Origin: an uncultured Prevotellaceae bacterium
GTDB taxonomy: Bacteria; Bacteroidota; Bacteroidia; Bacteroidales; UBA932
DNA: 64,000 nt
Assembly (NCBI GenBank): GCA_947166905.1
Contig: CAMVFZ010000007.1
Location: 1-64,000, forward strand
Direction of reading: 5' to 3'
The notes under the pieces are model-generated. The model worked only from the letters and a program-made list of their open reading frames with translations, had not been told where the DNA came from and ran no database searches. The position numbers were made by a program, and so were the translations under genes. Each line of letters starts with the position of its first letter. The stretch's first letter is position 1. Positions 41,375 to 49,688 of the stretch are shown piece by piece.

Positions 41375-41926
41375 ATGGCAGCTAGGATAATCGAGACCCC
41401 TTTCAAGGGACTTTATGTTATTGAACCCGATGTTTTCGGAGACTCCCGCGGATATTTCTGCGAAACCCTCAACCTTGGATGGCAGGGTGTTGAATTCCCG
41501 ACCTTTGTCCAGGACAACGAGAGCCTCTCTTCTTACGGAGTTGTCCGCGGCCTTCACTTCCAGAAGGGAAGCGCCGCTCAGAGCAAGCTGGTAGGCGTGG
41601 CTATGGGCCGGGTGCTGGACGTTGCGGTTGACCTGCGTCCGGATGAACCCACCTTCGGCCAGCATTATGAAATCGAACTGTCGGACCAGAATCACAGAAG
41701 GCTGCTTATTCCAAGGGGTTTCGCCCATGGTTTCGCGGTGTTGTCTGAAAAGGCCCTTTTCCAATACAAGTGCGATAATTTCTATGCCCCCCAGGAAGAG
41801 GACGGCATCGCCTGGAACGACCCTGAACTCTCTATAGACTGGCGTCTACCCGCTGCCGATGTCATACTGTCGGAGAGGGACAAATCCCGCCAGTCCTTCA
41901 GGGAATGGAAGGAAAAATCATTGTAA
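41375..41926 (+). CDS. rfbC: dTDP-4-dehydrorhamnose 3,5-epimerase
   Basis: 183 residues, cupin fold. RfbC epimerises dTDP-4-dehydro-6-deoxyglucose at C3 and C5. Landmarks: GLYVIEPDVFGDSRGYFCET at the start, VVRGLHFQKGSAAQSKLVG with the catalytic His, VLDVAVDLRPDEPTFG, IPRGFAHGFAVLSE and FYAPQEEDGIAWNDPEL. Eight bp after rfbD, one base before the ATG of the flippase gene. Confidence 0.95.
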   Translation: MAARIIETPFKGLYVIEPDVFGDSRGYFCETLNLGWQGVEFPTFVQDNESLSSYGVVRGLHFQKGSAAQSKLVGVAMGRVLDVAVDLRPDEPTFGQHYEIELSDQNHRRLLIPRGFAHGFAVLSEKALFQYKCDNFYAPQEEDGIAWNDPELSIDWRLPAADVILSERDKSRQSFREWKEKSL

Positions 41927-41927
41927 A

Positions 41928-43463
41928 ATGCAGGGCTTCCACAAGGAAAATACAAGGATAGCTAAGAACACCCTCATCATATACCTGAGGATGCTCTGCA
42001 TCAGTGTGATAGGCCTTGTGGCCATGCGTCTGGTACTGAAGGCGTTAGGGCAGTCGAACCTGGGTCTGTACGACGTGCTTGCCGGCCTTATCGCAATGCT
42101 TGGTTTCCTTAGCACCGCGATGAGTACCACAACCCGCCGCTACATAAATGTAGAGATGGGCAAGCCGGACGGCAATCCGCAAAAGATATTCAATATACTG
42201 CTAAGAATTCACATCGGCCTGGCTGTACTTATCTTCGTGCTGGCGGAATCCTTTGGTATGTGGTACATTTTCAATCAGTTGCAGTTGGAAGACGGGCAGC
42301 TGGGGGATGCGATTTTCGTGTTCCAGGTTTCCACTATCGTGGCCTGCATGGGTATAATCAACATACCTTTCCAGAGCCTGATGGAGGCCTTTGAAAAGTT
42401 CGGTGCGTCGGCGGCGATAGATATAATTGCAAACCTGGTAAAACTGGCCCTGGTGTGCGTTCTGCTGATTTATCCTGGCAACAAATTGCGCTTCTACGCC
42501 CTTAGCATGAGCGCCGTAACCCTGGTCATGCTGCTGCTTTACCACGGTTATTGCGCCCGCCGATGGGGCAGTATAATCAAGATCGGCCGTTTCAAGGACA
42601 GACAGCTTTACAAAGAGATACTGGGATTTAACAACTATACGGCATTGTCGGCCCTGGCATACATAGCCCGTTCCCAGGGTAGCAAACTACTGGTGAATGG
42701 CTTCTTTGGAACCTTCGTGAACGGAGCCTTTGCCCCGGCTTACCAGTTGGAGAACTTCTCTGTAATGGGAGTAACCCGCTTTGGTAACGCCGCCGCTCCG
42801 CAGATTACCCAGAACTACAGCGCCGGCGCGCTGGACCGCTCCATAGACCTGGTCTGCAAGATATCCCGCTTCTGCGCCCTGCTGATGACTATTTTCGTGG
42901 CCTGCGTGCTTGTAGAGCTTGATTTTGTGCTGGACCTTTGGCTGGATAAGGTGCCGGTAGGCGCCTCCCTGCTTTGCTTCTGGACCATGATCAGCGCCCT
43001 GGTTCGGACTTTCGCCATGGGCGGAACCCAGACCTACGAGCAGGCTACCGGCAAGATAAAATGGTTCCAGATTATCAACAGCTCCCTGTCCCTTGCCTGC
43101 CTGCCGCTTGGATGGCTGGCCTATAAACTTGGCGCCGAGCCCGTTGCCATAATCCAGATTTACATCGGCTATACTATATTTTACCGATTCATAGAATTCT
43201 ATCTTCTGAAGCGCCTGACAGGCTTCCCGATTGCCACTTATCTTCGCAAGGCCTATGTCAAGCCCATAATCGTAGTGGCCCTTGTTGCTGCCTTTGTGGC
43301 AGTCTATGGCAGAATTGTTCCCGCCGATGCAAGTAATGCCGTTCACGTATGCGGAATCGCTGCCACACTGCTCTTCGGTGGCCTTTGCACCTACTTCATC
43401 GGCCTTTATTCCTGGGAACGCGCTGCCATTATTACATCCCTTAGAGGCAAATTCCGCCGCTAA
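41928..43463 (+). CDS. Polysaccharide flippase (Wzx/MATE-like, MVF superfamily)
   Basis: 511 residues with 12-14 hydrophobic segments and few charged loops. The N-terminus NTLIIYLRMLCISVIGLVAM and LVLKALGQSNLGLYDVLAGL, and the STAMSTTTRRYINVEMG segment, are typical of Bacteroidota O-antigen/capsule flippases annotated as lipopolysaccharide biosynthesis or MATE-like proteins. It would move an undecaprenyl-linked oligosaccharide across the inner membrane. Start ATG 41928 lies 1 bp after the rfbC stop; a longer open frame upstream overlaps rfbC and is rejected. Gene order suggests export of a rhamnose-containing unit. Confidence 0.88.
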   Translation: MQGFHKENTRIAKNTLIIYLRMLCISVIGLVAMRLVLKALGQSNLGLYDVLAGLIAMLGFLSTAMSTTTRRYINVEMGKPDGNPQKIFNILLRIHIGLAVLIFVLAESFGMWYIFNQLQLEDGQLGDAIFVFQVSTIVACMGIINIPFQSLMEAFEKFGASAAIDIIANLVKLALVCVLLIYPGNKLRFYALSMSAVTLVMLLLYHGYCARRWGSIIKIGRFKDRQLYKEILGFNNYTALSALAYIARSQGSKLLVNGFFGTFVNGAFAPAYQLENFSVMGVTRFGNAAAPQITQNYSAGALDRSIDLVCKISRFCALLMTIFVACVLVELDFVLDLWLDKVPVGASLLCFWTMISALVRTFAMGGTQTYEQATGKIKWFQIINSSLSLACLPLGWLAYKLGAEPVAIIQIYIGYTIFYRFIEFYLLKRLTGFPIATYLRKAYVKPIIVVALVAAFVAVYGRIVPADASNAVHVCGIAATLLFGGLCTYFIGLYSWERAAIITSLRGKFRR

Positions 43464-43475
43464 GCCTACTGCCAT

Positions 43476-43507
43476 TTTGACAAATATATAATTTGCATTA
43501 TATTTGT
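43476..43507 (+). promoter_or_regulatory. Full promoter of secA
   Basis: TTTG (43476-43479), 19-bp spacer, TATATTTGT (43499-43507). Both elements match the Bacteroidota consensus. The start site should be near 43511, giving a leader of about 60 nt before the secA ATG. Confidence 0.8.
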
Positions 43508-43508
43508 A

Positions 43509-43552
43509 GGTTATTTATAATAACCGGATAACCGGTTATGAATGTGAAGTAG
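43509..43552 (+). promoter_or_regulatory. Palindrome-rich secA leader with a four-codon ORF
   Basis: GGTTAT-N5-ATAACC (43509-43525) is followed by the perfect 12-bp palindrome ATAACCGGTTAT (43528-43539); the word ATAACCGG occurs twice in tandem. The second palindrome runs into ATGAATGTGAAGTAG (43538-43552), a four-codon reading frame MNVK that stops 20 bp before secA. It could be a regulatory hairpin or protein-binding site; known leader control of secA in E. coli (SecM) is unrelated in sequence. Confidence 0.5.
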
Positions 43553-43572
43553 AAAACAATAAGATTCAAAAT

Positions 43573-46500
43573 ATGGCATTATCCGGAATAATCCGCAAAC
43601 TCTTCGGCTCAAAAGCCGACAGGGATATGAAAGAACTCAGGCCCATGCTTGACAAAGTTCTGGCAGTATATCCCACAATTGACGCACTTGACAACGATGC
43701 ACTCAGGGCCCGTACAGAGGCCCTCAAAAAGAAAATAGCCGCAGTCGAGGAACCCTTCGAGAAAAGGATAGAAGAAATCAAGGCAGAACTTGATACCGAT
43801 ATCCCCGTAAAAAGGAAGGAAGAACTGGCTACAGAGTCTGACAAACTTGTCAAGGAAGAGGATGAAAAGATAGAAGAAGTACTGCTGGAGATACTCCCGG
43901 AGGCCTTCGCCATCATGAAGTCCACCGCACGCCGTTTCAAAGAGAACAAGGAAATCGTCGTGACCGCATCGGACTTCGACCGCAATCTTACCACCAACCA
44001 CGACTTTGTCCGCATAGAGGGTGACAAGGCCATTTGGCAGAACCATTGGGTAGCCGGTGGCAATGAGATTACCTGGGACATGGTCCACTACGATGTCCAG
44101 CTGATCGGTGGTATCGTTCTGCATCAGGGTAAGATAGCAGAGATGGCAACCGGTGAGGGTAAAACCCTTGTTGCAACCCTTCCGGTATTCCTCAACGCAC
44201 TCGCTGGAAAGGGTGTTCACGTAGTTACCGTGAACGACTATCTGTCTAAACGAGACTCTGAGTGGATGGGACCTCTTTACATGTTCCATGGCCTCTCAGT
44301 AGATTGTATTGACAAGCACGAGCCCAACAGCGACGCCCGCAAGCGCGCATACAACTGCGATATCACCTTTGGTACCAACAACGAGTTCGGCTTTGACTAT
44401 CTTCGTGATAACATGGCCATCGGCCTTGGAGACCTGGTTCAGCGCAAGCATCACTTCGCTATCGTGGATGAGGTGGACTCCGTGCTCATCGATGATGCCC
44501 GTACTCCGCTCATAATTTCCGGACCTGTCGGCAAAACTGAGTCAGACGAGCAGTTCATAGAGTTCCGTCCTTATGTAGAGAAGCTCTATACCCTTCAGCG
44601 TCAGCTTGTTACCCAGACTCTTACAGAGGCCCGCAAGCTTATTTCTGAGGGTAATGAGGCCGAGGGCGGCAAGCTCCTGCTCCGCTGCCACAAAGGCCTT
44701 CCCAAATACCAGCCCCTTATCAAGTACCTGAGCGAGCCCGGTATCAAGCAGCTGTTGCAGAAGACAGAAAACTTCTACATGCAGGACAACGAGCGCCAGA
44801 TGCACATTGTAACGGACGACCTTTACTTCGTTATTAACGAGCAGCAGCACTCTGTGGATATGACTGACAAGGGCCATGACTGCCTTGCCAAGAGTGTCAA
44901 CAATGCCGATTTCTTCGTGCTCCCGGATGTTGGATCTTCCATCGCAGAGATTGAAAAGAGCGAAGGTACCCTTCAGGAGAAACAGGAAAAGAAGGATGCC
45001 CTTATGGAAGACTTCGCCCTCAAGAGCGAGCGCGTACATACAATGATCCAGCTGCTCAAGGCCTATGCAATGTTCCAGAAGGATGTGGACTATATCATCG
45101 ATGACGGCAAGGTCAAGATCGTGGACGAGCAGACCGGACGTATCATGGAAGGCCGCCGCTGGAGCGATGGCCTGCACCAGGCAGTAGAGGCCAAGGAAAA
45201 CGTTAAGGTAGAGAATCCTACCCAGACCTTCGCTACCATCACCCTGCAGAACTACTTCCGTATGTATCACAAGCTGTCCGGTATGACCGGTACGGCAGAG
45301 ACAGAAGCCGGTGAGTTCTGGAGCATCTACAAGTTGGATGTAGTGGTTATCCCTACCAACCGCCCGGTTATCAGGGACGACCGTAACGACCTCATTTACA
45401 AGACAAAGAAAGCTAAATATGCAGCTGTTATCGCACAGGTAGAGGAACTGGTGAAATCTGGTCGTCCTGTACTTGTGGGTACGACCGATGTGGAGACTTC
45501 TGAGCTCCTCAGCCGTATGCTCCGCATGCGTGGCATCAAGCATAATGTGCTCAACGCCAAGCAGCATGCAAGAGAGGCTGAAATCGTTGCCCAGGCAGGT
45601 CAGAGCAGTACCGTTACCATTGCCACTAACATGGCCGGCCGTGGTACCGATATCAAGCTTTCTCCTGAGGTTAAGGCCGCAGGCGGTCTGGCCATCATCG
45701 GTACGGAGCGTCACGACAGCCGCCGCGTAGACCGTCAGCTTCGTGGTCGTGCAGGACGTCAGGGAGACCCTGGTTCATCCACCTTCTACGTTTCCCTTGA
45801 GGATAAACTTATGCGTTTGTTCGGCTCTGAGCGTATCGCTTCCGTAGTTGACCGTCTTGGTATGACTGAGCAGGACGCCCTGGAGAACAAGATGCTTTCC
45901 AACAGTATTGAGAAGGCTCAGCGCAAGGTAGAGGAGAACAACTTTGGTATCCGTAAGCGTTTGCTGGAGTACGATGACGTAATGAACTTCCAGCGTGAGG
46001 CTATTTACTCACGTCGTCGCAACGCCCTTTCAGGTGAAAGGATTGAAATCGACGTAATGAATATGATGCTGGATACCGCTTCCCGCATCGTAGAGAAGAC
46101 AGAGGGTATCGAGTTCCCGGAACTGGAGTCCTTTGTAATGGGCCAGCTTTCCATCGACCCCGGTTTTGATGCCGATTTCTACGCAGATGCCAAACCGGAG
46201 GATGTAATCAAGAAACTTTACGCCCACATGGAAGAGGTTTACAAACGCCGTATGGACACCATGATCGGCAAGGTATATCCCTTCCTCAAAGAGGTATATG
46301 AGAAGCAGGGCAAGATGTATGAAAACATCGCCATTCCTATTTCCGATGGCCGCAAGATGCTGAATCTTTCAGTTAACCTTGAGAAGGCATACAATACTCA
46401 GGGCCGCGAAATTGCAAAGACCCTTAGCAAGACCATCATCCTCTGGCAGATTGACGAGCATTGGAAGCAGCACCTTCGCGATATGGACAACCTGCGCCAG

Positions 46501-46854
46501 AGCGTACAGAACGCCGCTTATGAGCAGAAGGATCCGCTTGTAGTCTACAAACTTGAGAGCTACAACCTCTTTGCCGATATGCTGGATACCCTTAACAAGG
46601 ATGTTCTTTCATTCCTGCTCAGGGCCTTCATCCCGCTCCGCGACGACAGCGCTTCCCGTCCCGCACCGCGTCCTTCACAGCCGCGCCGCACTGACATGAG
46701 CCAGATGCAGACTTCCCGCAACGACCTCTCTACCAACGGAGAGCAGAAGAGCAATGCTCCTGTCGTGGCAGAGAAGAAGATCGGCCGCAATGATCCTTGT
46801 CCTTGCGGAAGTGGCAAGAAGTACAAGAACTGCCACGGTAAGGGCTTAGTTTAG
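43573..46854 (+). CDS. secA: Preprotein translocase ATPase SecA
   Basis: 1093 residues, the usual length in Bacteroidota, which is longer than E. coli SecA (901). SecA drives preproteins through SecYEG. Motifs: Walker [15 protein letters not shown] (about 190-203), [13 protein letters not shown], Walker [20 protein letters not shown], the helicase motif [13 protein letters not shown] and [14 protein letters not shown], and [14 protein letters not shown]. The C-terminal zinc site is [17 protein letters not shown], which binds SecB or ribosomes. The extra length is largely an insert between about residues 330 and 480 plus a proline-rich linker before the zinc site. Bactofilin and two outer-membrane/secreted genes follow on the same strand. 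Confidence 0.97.
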   Translation: MALSGIIRKLFGSKADRDMKELRPMLDKVLAVYPTIDALDNDALRARTEALKKKIAAVEEPFEKRIEEIKAELDTDIPVKRKEELATESDKLVKEEDEKIEEVLLEILPEAFAIMKSTARRFKENKEIVVTASDFDRNLTTNHDFVRIEGDKAIWQNHWVAGGNEITWDMVHYDVQLIGGIVLHQGKIAEMATGEGKTLVATLPVFLNALAGKGVHVVTVNDYLSKRDSEWMGPLYMFHGLSVDCIDKHEPNSDARKRAYNCDITFGTNNEFGFDYLRDNMAIGLGDLVQRKHHFAIVDEVDSVLIDDARTPLIISGPVGKTESDEQFIEFRPYVEKLYTLQRQLVTQTLTEARKLISEGNEAEGGKLLLRCHKGLPKYQPLIKYLSEPGIKQLLQKTENFYMQDNERQMHIVTDDLYFVINEQQHSVDMTDKGHDCLAKSVNNADFFVLPDVGSSIAEIEKSEGTLQEKQEKKDALMEDFALKSERVHTMIQLLKAYAMFQKDVDYIIDDGKVKIVDEQTGRIMEGRRWSDGLHQAVEAKENVKVENPTQTFATITLQNYFRMYHKLSGMTGTAETEAGEFWSIYKLDVVVIPTNRPVIRDDRNDLIYKTKKAKYAAVIAQVEELVKSGRPVLVGTTDVETSELLSRMLRMRGIKHNVLNAKQHAREAEIVAQAGQSSTVTIATNMAGRGTDIKLSPEVKAAGGLAIIGTERHDSRRVDRQLRGRAGRQGDPGSSTFYVSLEDKLMRLFGSERIASVVDRLGMTEQDALENKMLSNSIEKAQRKVEENNFGIRKRLLEYDDVMNFQREAIYSRRRNALSGERIEIDVMNMMLDTASRIVEKTEGIEFPELESFVMGQLSIDPGFDADFYADAKPEDVIKKLYAHMEEVYKRRMDTMIGKVYPFLKEVYEKQGKMYENIAIPISDGRKMLNLSVNLEKAYNTQGREIAKTLSKTIILWQIDEHWKQHLRDMDNLRQSVQNAAYEQKDPLVVYKLESYNLFADMLDTLNKDVLSFLLRAFIPLRDDSASRPAPRPSQPRRTDMSQMQTSRNDLSTNGEQKSNAPVVAEKKIGRNDPCPCGSGKKYKNCHGKGLV

Positions 46855-46874
46855 TGAATACCAACAATTAATAT

Positions 46875-47294
46875 ATGGCTAAGACAATGGAACAGACTGT
46901 CAATGTAAACGAGGTCAGCCGCATTTCTACCGGTACCGTTGTTAAGGGTGAAATCAATTCCCCCAACGATATCAGGGTGGATGGCTCATTCGAGGGTAAA
47001 ATCATATCCAAGGGCCGTGTTGTAGTTGGCGAGAACGCTATTATCAGTGGCGATATTATTTGCGAGAACGTTGACCTTTGGGGCAAGATGACCGGTAACC
47101 TTTTTGTGAAGGATACACTTGCACTCAAGGAAGGTTGCTCAGTTAAGGGAAACCTTAATATCAAGCGTCTGATTGTAGAACTTGGCGCCAACTTCGACGG
47201 CAACTGCAAGATGGTGGACGATGCTGGTTTTGACAAGGCTTCCGGTAAGCTTGCAGAGGATAAGAAAGTAGGCGGTACTCCACTTCAGGCTTAA
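46875..47294 (+). CDS. Bactofilin (polymer-forming cytoskeletal protein)
   Basis: 139 residues. The core (about 17-115) is a beta-helix with the bactofilin pattern: GTVVKGEINSPNDIRVDGSF, GKIISKGRVVVGENAIISGD and KGNLNIKRLIVELGANFDG, with valine/isoleucine-rich rungs every 18 or so residues and short disordered ends. Bactofilins polymerise into filaments at membranes and help place cell-wall or surface machines. It starts 20 bp after secA and 3 bp before the DUF4421 gene. Confidence 0.92.
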   Translation: MAKTMEQTVNVNEVSRISTGTVVKGEINSPNDIRVDGSFEGKIISKGRVVVGENAIISGDIICENVDLWGKMTGNLFVKDTLALKEGCSVKGNLNIKRLIVELGANFDGNCKMVDDAGFDKASGKLAEDKKVGGTPLQA

Positions 47295-47297
47295 TTT

Positions 47298-48335
47298 ATG
47301 AAGGCCCGATGGTGCATCGCAAAGATGAGGGTTGGGGTTGCTATAGTGGCAATCCTGGCCTTTTGCTTTCCGAGCGCCCAGGCCCAGGACTTCTCCGGAA
47401 TCTTTAATGCCATCGGCGGAGTCTTCAAGTCTATCGGTGTAGTTGACCTGTATAATTTTGCCAAGAATAGGGATACTACCTTTTACAAGTCGCCTCCGGG
47501 GACCTTTGATATTTGTCTTACCATGAACCTTGCCGGATCCAGGCAGAGCACATGGGGAAGCGAGTCGGAAAAGAATTCAAAATTCCGCTCCCACATTTCT
47601 TCTGACAATATGGTAAATTCTACCATATCAGTTGGTTACAAGGGTATTGCTTTGGGTTATACCTTCAATCCGTTTACCAGTAACAAGAATAGTAAGGATT
47701 ATAGGTTCACTCTTACTTTGCACGGTAATTTCCTTGGGTTGGACCTGGCTTATTACAAGATTAATTCTTTCTCTGGTTATTCCAAGCTTGGGAACGAGAA
47801 GTACAATATTCCGTACGGCGATCCCAGTATGAAGCTTTTCCTGCTGAATACTTACATGGTATTCAATCACAGGCATTATTCCTATCCGGCGGGGGTTAAC
47901 CTCAGTTATATCCAGACCAGGAGCTCTGGCAGTTTGATAGCGGGTGTGACTTTCTCTAACAATCGAACCAATGTTACTTCCGTGGGTTTTGACGAGCCGT
48001 CGCTAAAGATCAATTCAAAGATGGTTTCCATCGGTGCGGGATACGGATATAACTATGTTCCTTGCCGCAATATGCTTTTTGCTTTCATGTTGATGCCTAA
48101 GTTCGTGGTTTACGACAGTTCTTACATCGATGTGGATACCTACGATATCAAGCAGACTTTCAAGCGTCCGGAGCTTACTTATTCTGCCAGTGTCGGCATT
48201 GTAAAGTGGATGGGTAATGTTTATGCGGGTATTACTGCCCTGGCCGATGGTTACGAGTCCCATCATACTTCTACTGGCTTCCGTCTGCTGCAGGTTCAGT
48301 GGCATGTGCACGCACATCTTGGAGTTAACTTTTAA
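47298..48335 (+). CDS. DUF4421 family outer-membrane protein
   Basis: 345 residues with a signal peptide ending AQAQ (about residue 30). The mature part has alternating strands and ends in F (AHLGVNF), as in outer-membrane barrels. ISVGYKGIALGYTFNPF and LDLAYYKINSFSGYSK fit the DUF4421 family. Function unknown. Three bp after the bactofilin gene, so a link between an envelope scaffold and an outer-membrane protein is plausible but unproven. Confidence 0.75.
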   Translation: MKARWCIAKMRVGVAIVAILAFCFPSAQAQDFSGIFNAIGGVFKSIGVVDLYNFAKNRDTTFYKSPPGTFDICLTMNLAGSRQSTWGSESEKNSKFRSHISSDNMVNSTISVGYKGIALGYTFNPFTSNKNSKDYRFTLTLHGNFLGLDLAYYKINSFSGYSKLGNEKYNIPYGDPSMKLFLLNTYMVFNHRHYSYPAGVNLSYIQTRSSGSLIAGVTFSNNRTNVTSVGFDEPSLKINSKMVSIGAGYGYNYVPCRNMLFAFMLMPKFVVYDSSYIDVDTYDIKQTFKRPELTYSASVGIVKWMGNVYAGITALADGYESHHTSTGFRLLQVQWHVHAHLGVNF

Positions 48336-48346
48336 ACAGTCCTGAT

Positions 48347-48763
48347 ATGTCTAAGAAGTTGTTTTTTGTAATGGTTATCATGCTGTTGGGACTCTGCGTT
48401 CCGGCAGCAGCACAGCGTATCACCAATTCCAACTACCAGTCGGTCGGTTATATCAAAAGTGACGGTACTATTCAGGATTCAAATTACCGTACCATCGGTC
48501 ACATCAAGAGCGACGGCACCATCCAGGATGGCAACTACCGTACTATCGGTCATCTGAAGTCCGACGGTACTGTGCAGGATGGCAATTACCGCACTGTTGG
48601 CCATATTAAGTCTGATGGTACTGTGCAGGATGGTAATTATCGTACTGTGGGGCATGTGAAGTCCGATGGTACTGTTCAGGACAGCAACTACCGCACTATC
48701 GGCCACACCAGCGGCATCCCCAAAGAATGGGCCGCCATCTTCTTCTTTTTCTCTTTAAATTAG
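48347..48763 (+). CDS. Secreted five-repeat 'beta-flower' protein
   Basis: 138 residues. Signal peptide MSKKLFFVMVIMLLGLCVPAAAQ. The mature protein is five tandem 17-residue repeats from residue 29 to 113, with consensus NYRTIGHIKSDGTVQDG, plus a sixth truncated unit (NYRTIGHTSGIPKEW) and a hydrophobic end (AAIFFFFSLN). The family is known as 5-fold beta-flower proteins, in which each repeat makes one blade. Partner and function are unknown. It follows the DUF4421 gene by 11 bp. The DNA repeats are diverged at third positions, so they are not a recent expansion. Confidence 0.82.
   Translation: MSKKLFFVMVIMLLGLCVPAAAQRITNSNYQSVGYIKSDGTIQDSNYRTIGHIKSDGTIQDGNYRTIGHLKSDGTVQDGNYRTVGHIKSDGTVQDGNYRTVGHVKSDGTVQDSNYRTIGHTSGIPKEWAAIFFFFSLN
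48431..48685 (+). repeat. Five 51-bp tandem repeats inside the beta-flower gene
   Basis: Five in-frame 51-bp units coding for the 17-residue repeat. Adjacent copies differ mainly at synonymous positions (for example AAAAGTGACGGT, AAGAGCGACGGC, AAGTCCGACGGT for KSDG). Confidence 0.9.
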
Positions 48764-48778
48764 ATACATCTGATTATT

Positions 48779-48810
48779 TGAAAAAAGTGCGGGTGTCAAA
48801 ACCCGCACTT
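48779..48810 (-). terminator. Rho-independent terminator for the lipoprotein/RHS unit
   Basis: AAGTGCGGGT (48785-48794) and ACCCGCACTT (48801-48810) form a 10-bp stem with a 6-nt loop. On the minus strand the stem is followed by TTTTTTC, so it ends transcription from the lipoprotein gene; on the plus strand no T-run follows, but the stem may still serve the beta-flower gene. Confidence 0.85.
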
Positions 48811-48836
48811 AATACTCCGTGGATTTGCCTATAATA

Positions 48837-49688
48837 TTACTGAGATATGATTGGAAGGGGAATGCGGCTATCAATAAGCGGTTCATCCTCCTCGTCCTCT
48901 TGAAAATGTAAAAACAAGGTATCGTTTTCGAGAGTTCCTCTTATTGGAGTTAAGTTCTGCAAGACGACAGGGAACTCATCAATATCCTTAATGATAAAGT
49001 CCTCGAGATACTCTGAATAGTAATAGTGCTTTTGAGGTGTGAAATAATACACCAGGTCCTCTGAAGACCATTGTCCGAAAACGCCATCAAACCACTCGAT
49101 ATCAGTAAGTTCGTAAGTTCGATTCTTTTGATTTAAACATAGAAGATAGCGCCCATCGGACATAACTATTGTTTTGTCTGCCTTCTTCTTATTATTTGTT
49201 ATTTCTGTCAATGTATTGTCATCGTTCAGTAAAAACCTTTTTTTATGTACTTTGAGAATACAATCCTCATCACAGTTATTTTTACTATAAATGGTATCGT
49301 TCGCTTTAGATAATAAAGATGTGTTGAGTACATCGGAGATACGTCTTGAAGAGTCGGAATCAATGCTAAATACCATAATCTTCTTTTCACCCTTTATGAT
49401 CTCGCCTTCAAAAATAGGATGGATTCCATAATATATAAAAAAACCTAATGGAAAAGGTTCCGTCATGAACATAGGTACTTTAGATTGAAAAAAATCTATT
49501 TTCCAATTATCGTTAATTCTACCAAGAATAATACTGGTTATTTTGAACTTATCGTTGTTTTGCGAATCTATAAGTTCTTTAGATAGATACGATTCCAGAA
49601 CTTCATTTTTAAATAGAGTTCTTGTTTCGAATTGACTACAGCTATTAAAGAGGAGCAAAAACGTGAATATGGATTTAAAGGCTTTCAT
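48837..49688 (-). CDS. AT-rich lipoprotein, candidate immunity protein for the RHS toxin
   Basis: 283 residues. Lipobox FNSC gives Cys17, so it should be membrane-anchored on the periplasmic side. No named domain is recognised; the sequence is rich in Asn, Lys, Ile and Asp (SKANDTIYSKNNCDEDC, TEITNNKKKADK) and clearly more AT-rich than the surrounding genes, with an acidic C-terminal part (QEDEEDEPLID). Its ATG overlaps the RHS stop codon in an ATGA, so the two are translationally coupled. Position, composition and coupling are what one expects for the immunity partner of a polymorphic toxin; a lipoprotein would protect the periplasm. That role is inferred. Confidence 0.75.
   Translation of the reverse strand: MKAFKSIFTFLLLFNSCSQFETRTLFKNEVLESYLSKELIDSQNNDKFKITSIILGRINDNWKIDFFQSKVPMFMTEPFPLGFFIYYGIHPIFEGEIIKGEKKIMVFSIDSDSSRRISDVLNTSLLSKANDTIYSKNNCDEDCILKVHKKRFLLNDDNTLTEITNNKKKADKTIVMSDGRYLLCLNQKNRTYELTDIEWFDGVFGQWSSEDLVYYFTPQKHYYYSEYLEDFIIKDIDEFPVVLQNLTPIRGTLENDTLFLHFQEDEEDEPLIDSRIPLPIISQ

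Noticed and set aside
44542..45714. 390-codon open frame opposite secA
   Set aside because: It is antisense to a strongly coding conserved gene and its product looks like reverse-complement codon noise.
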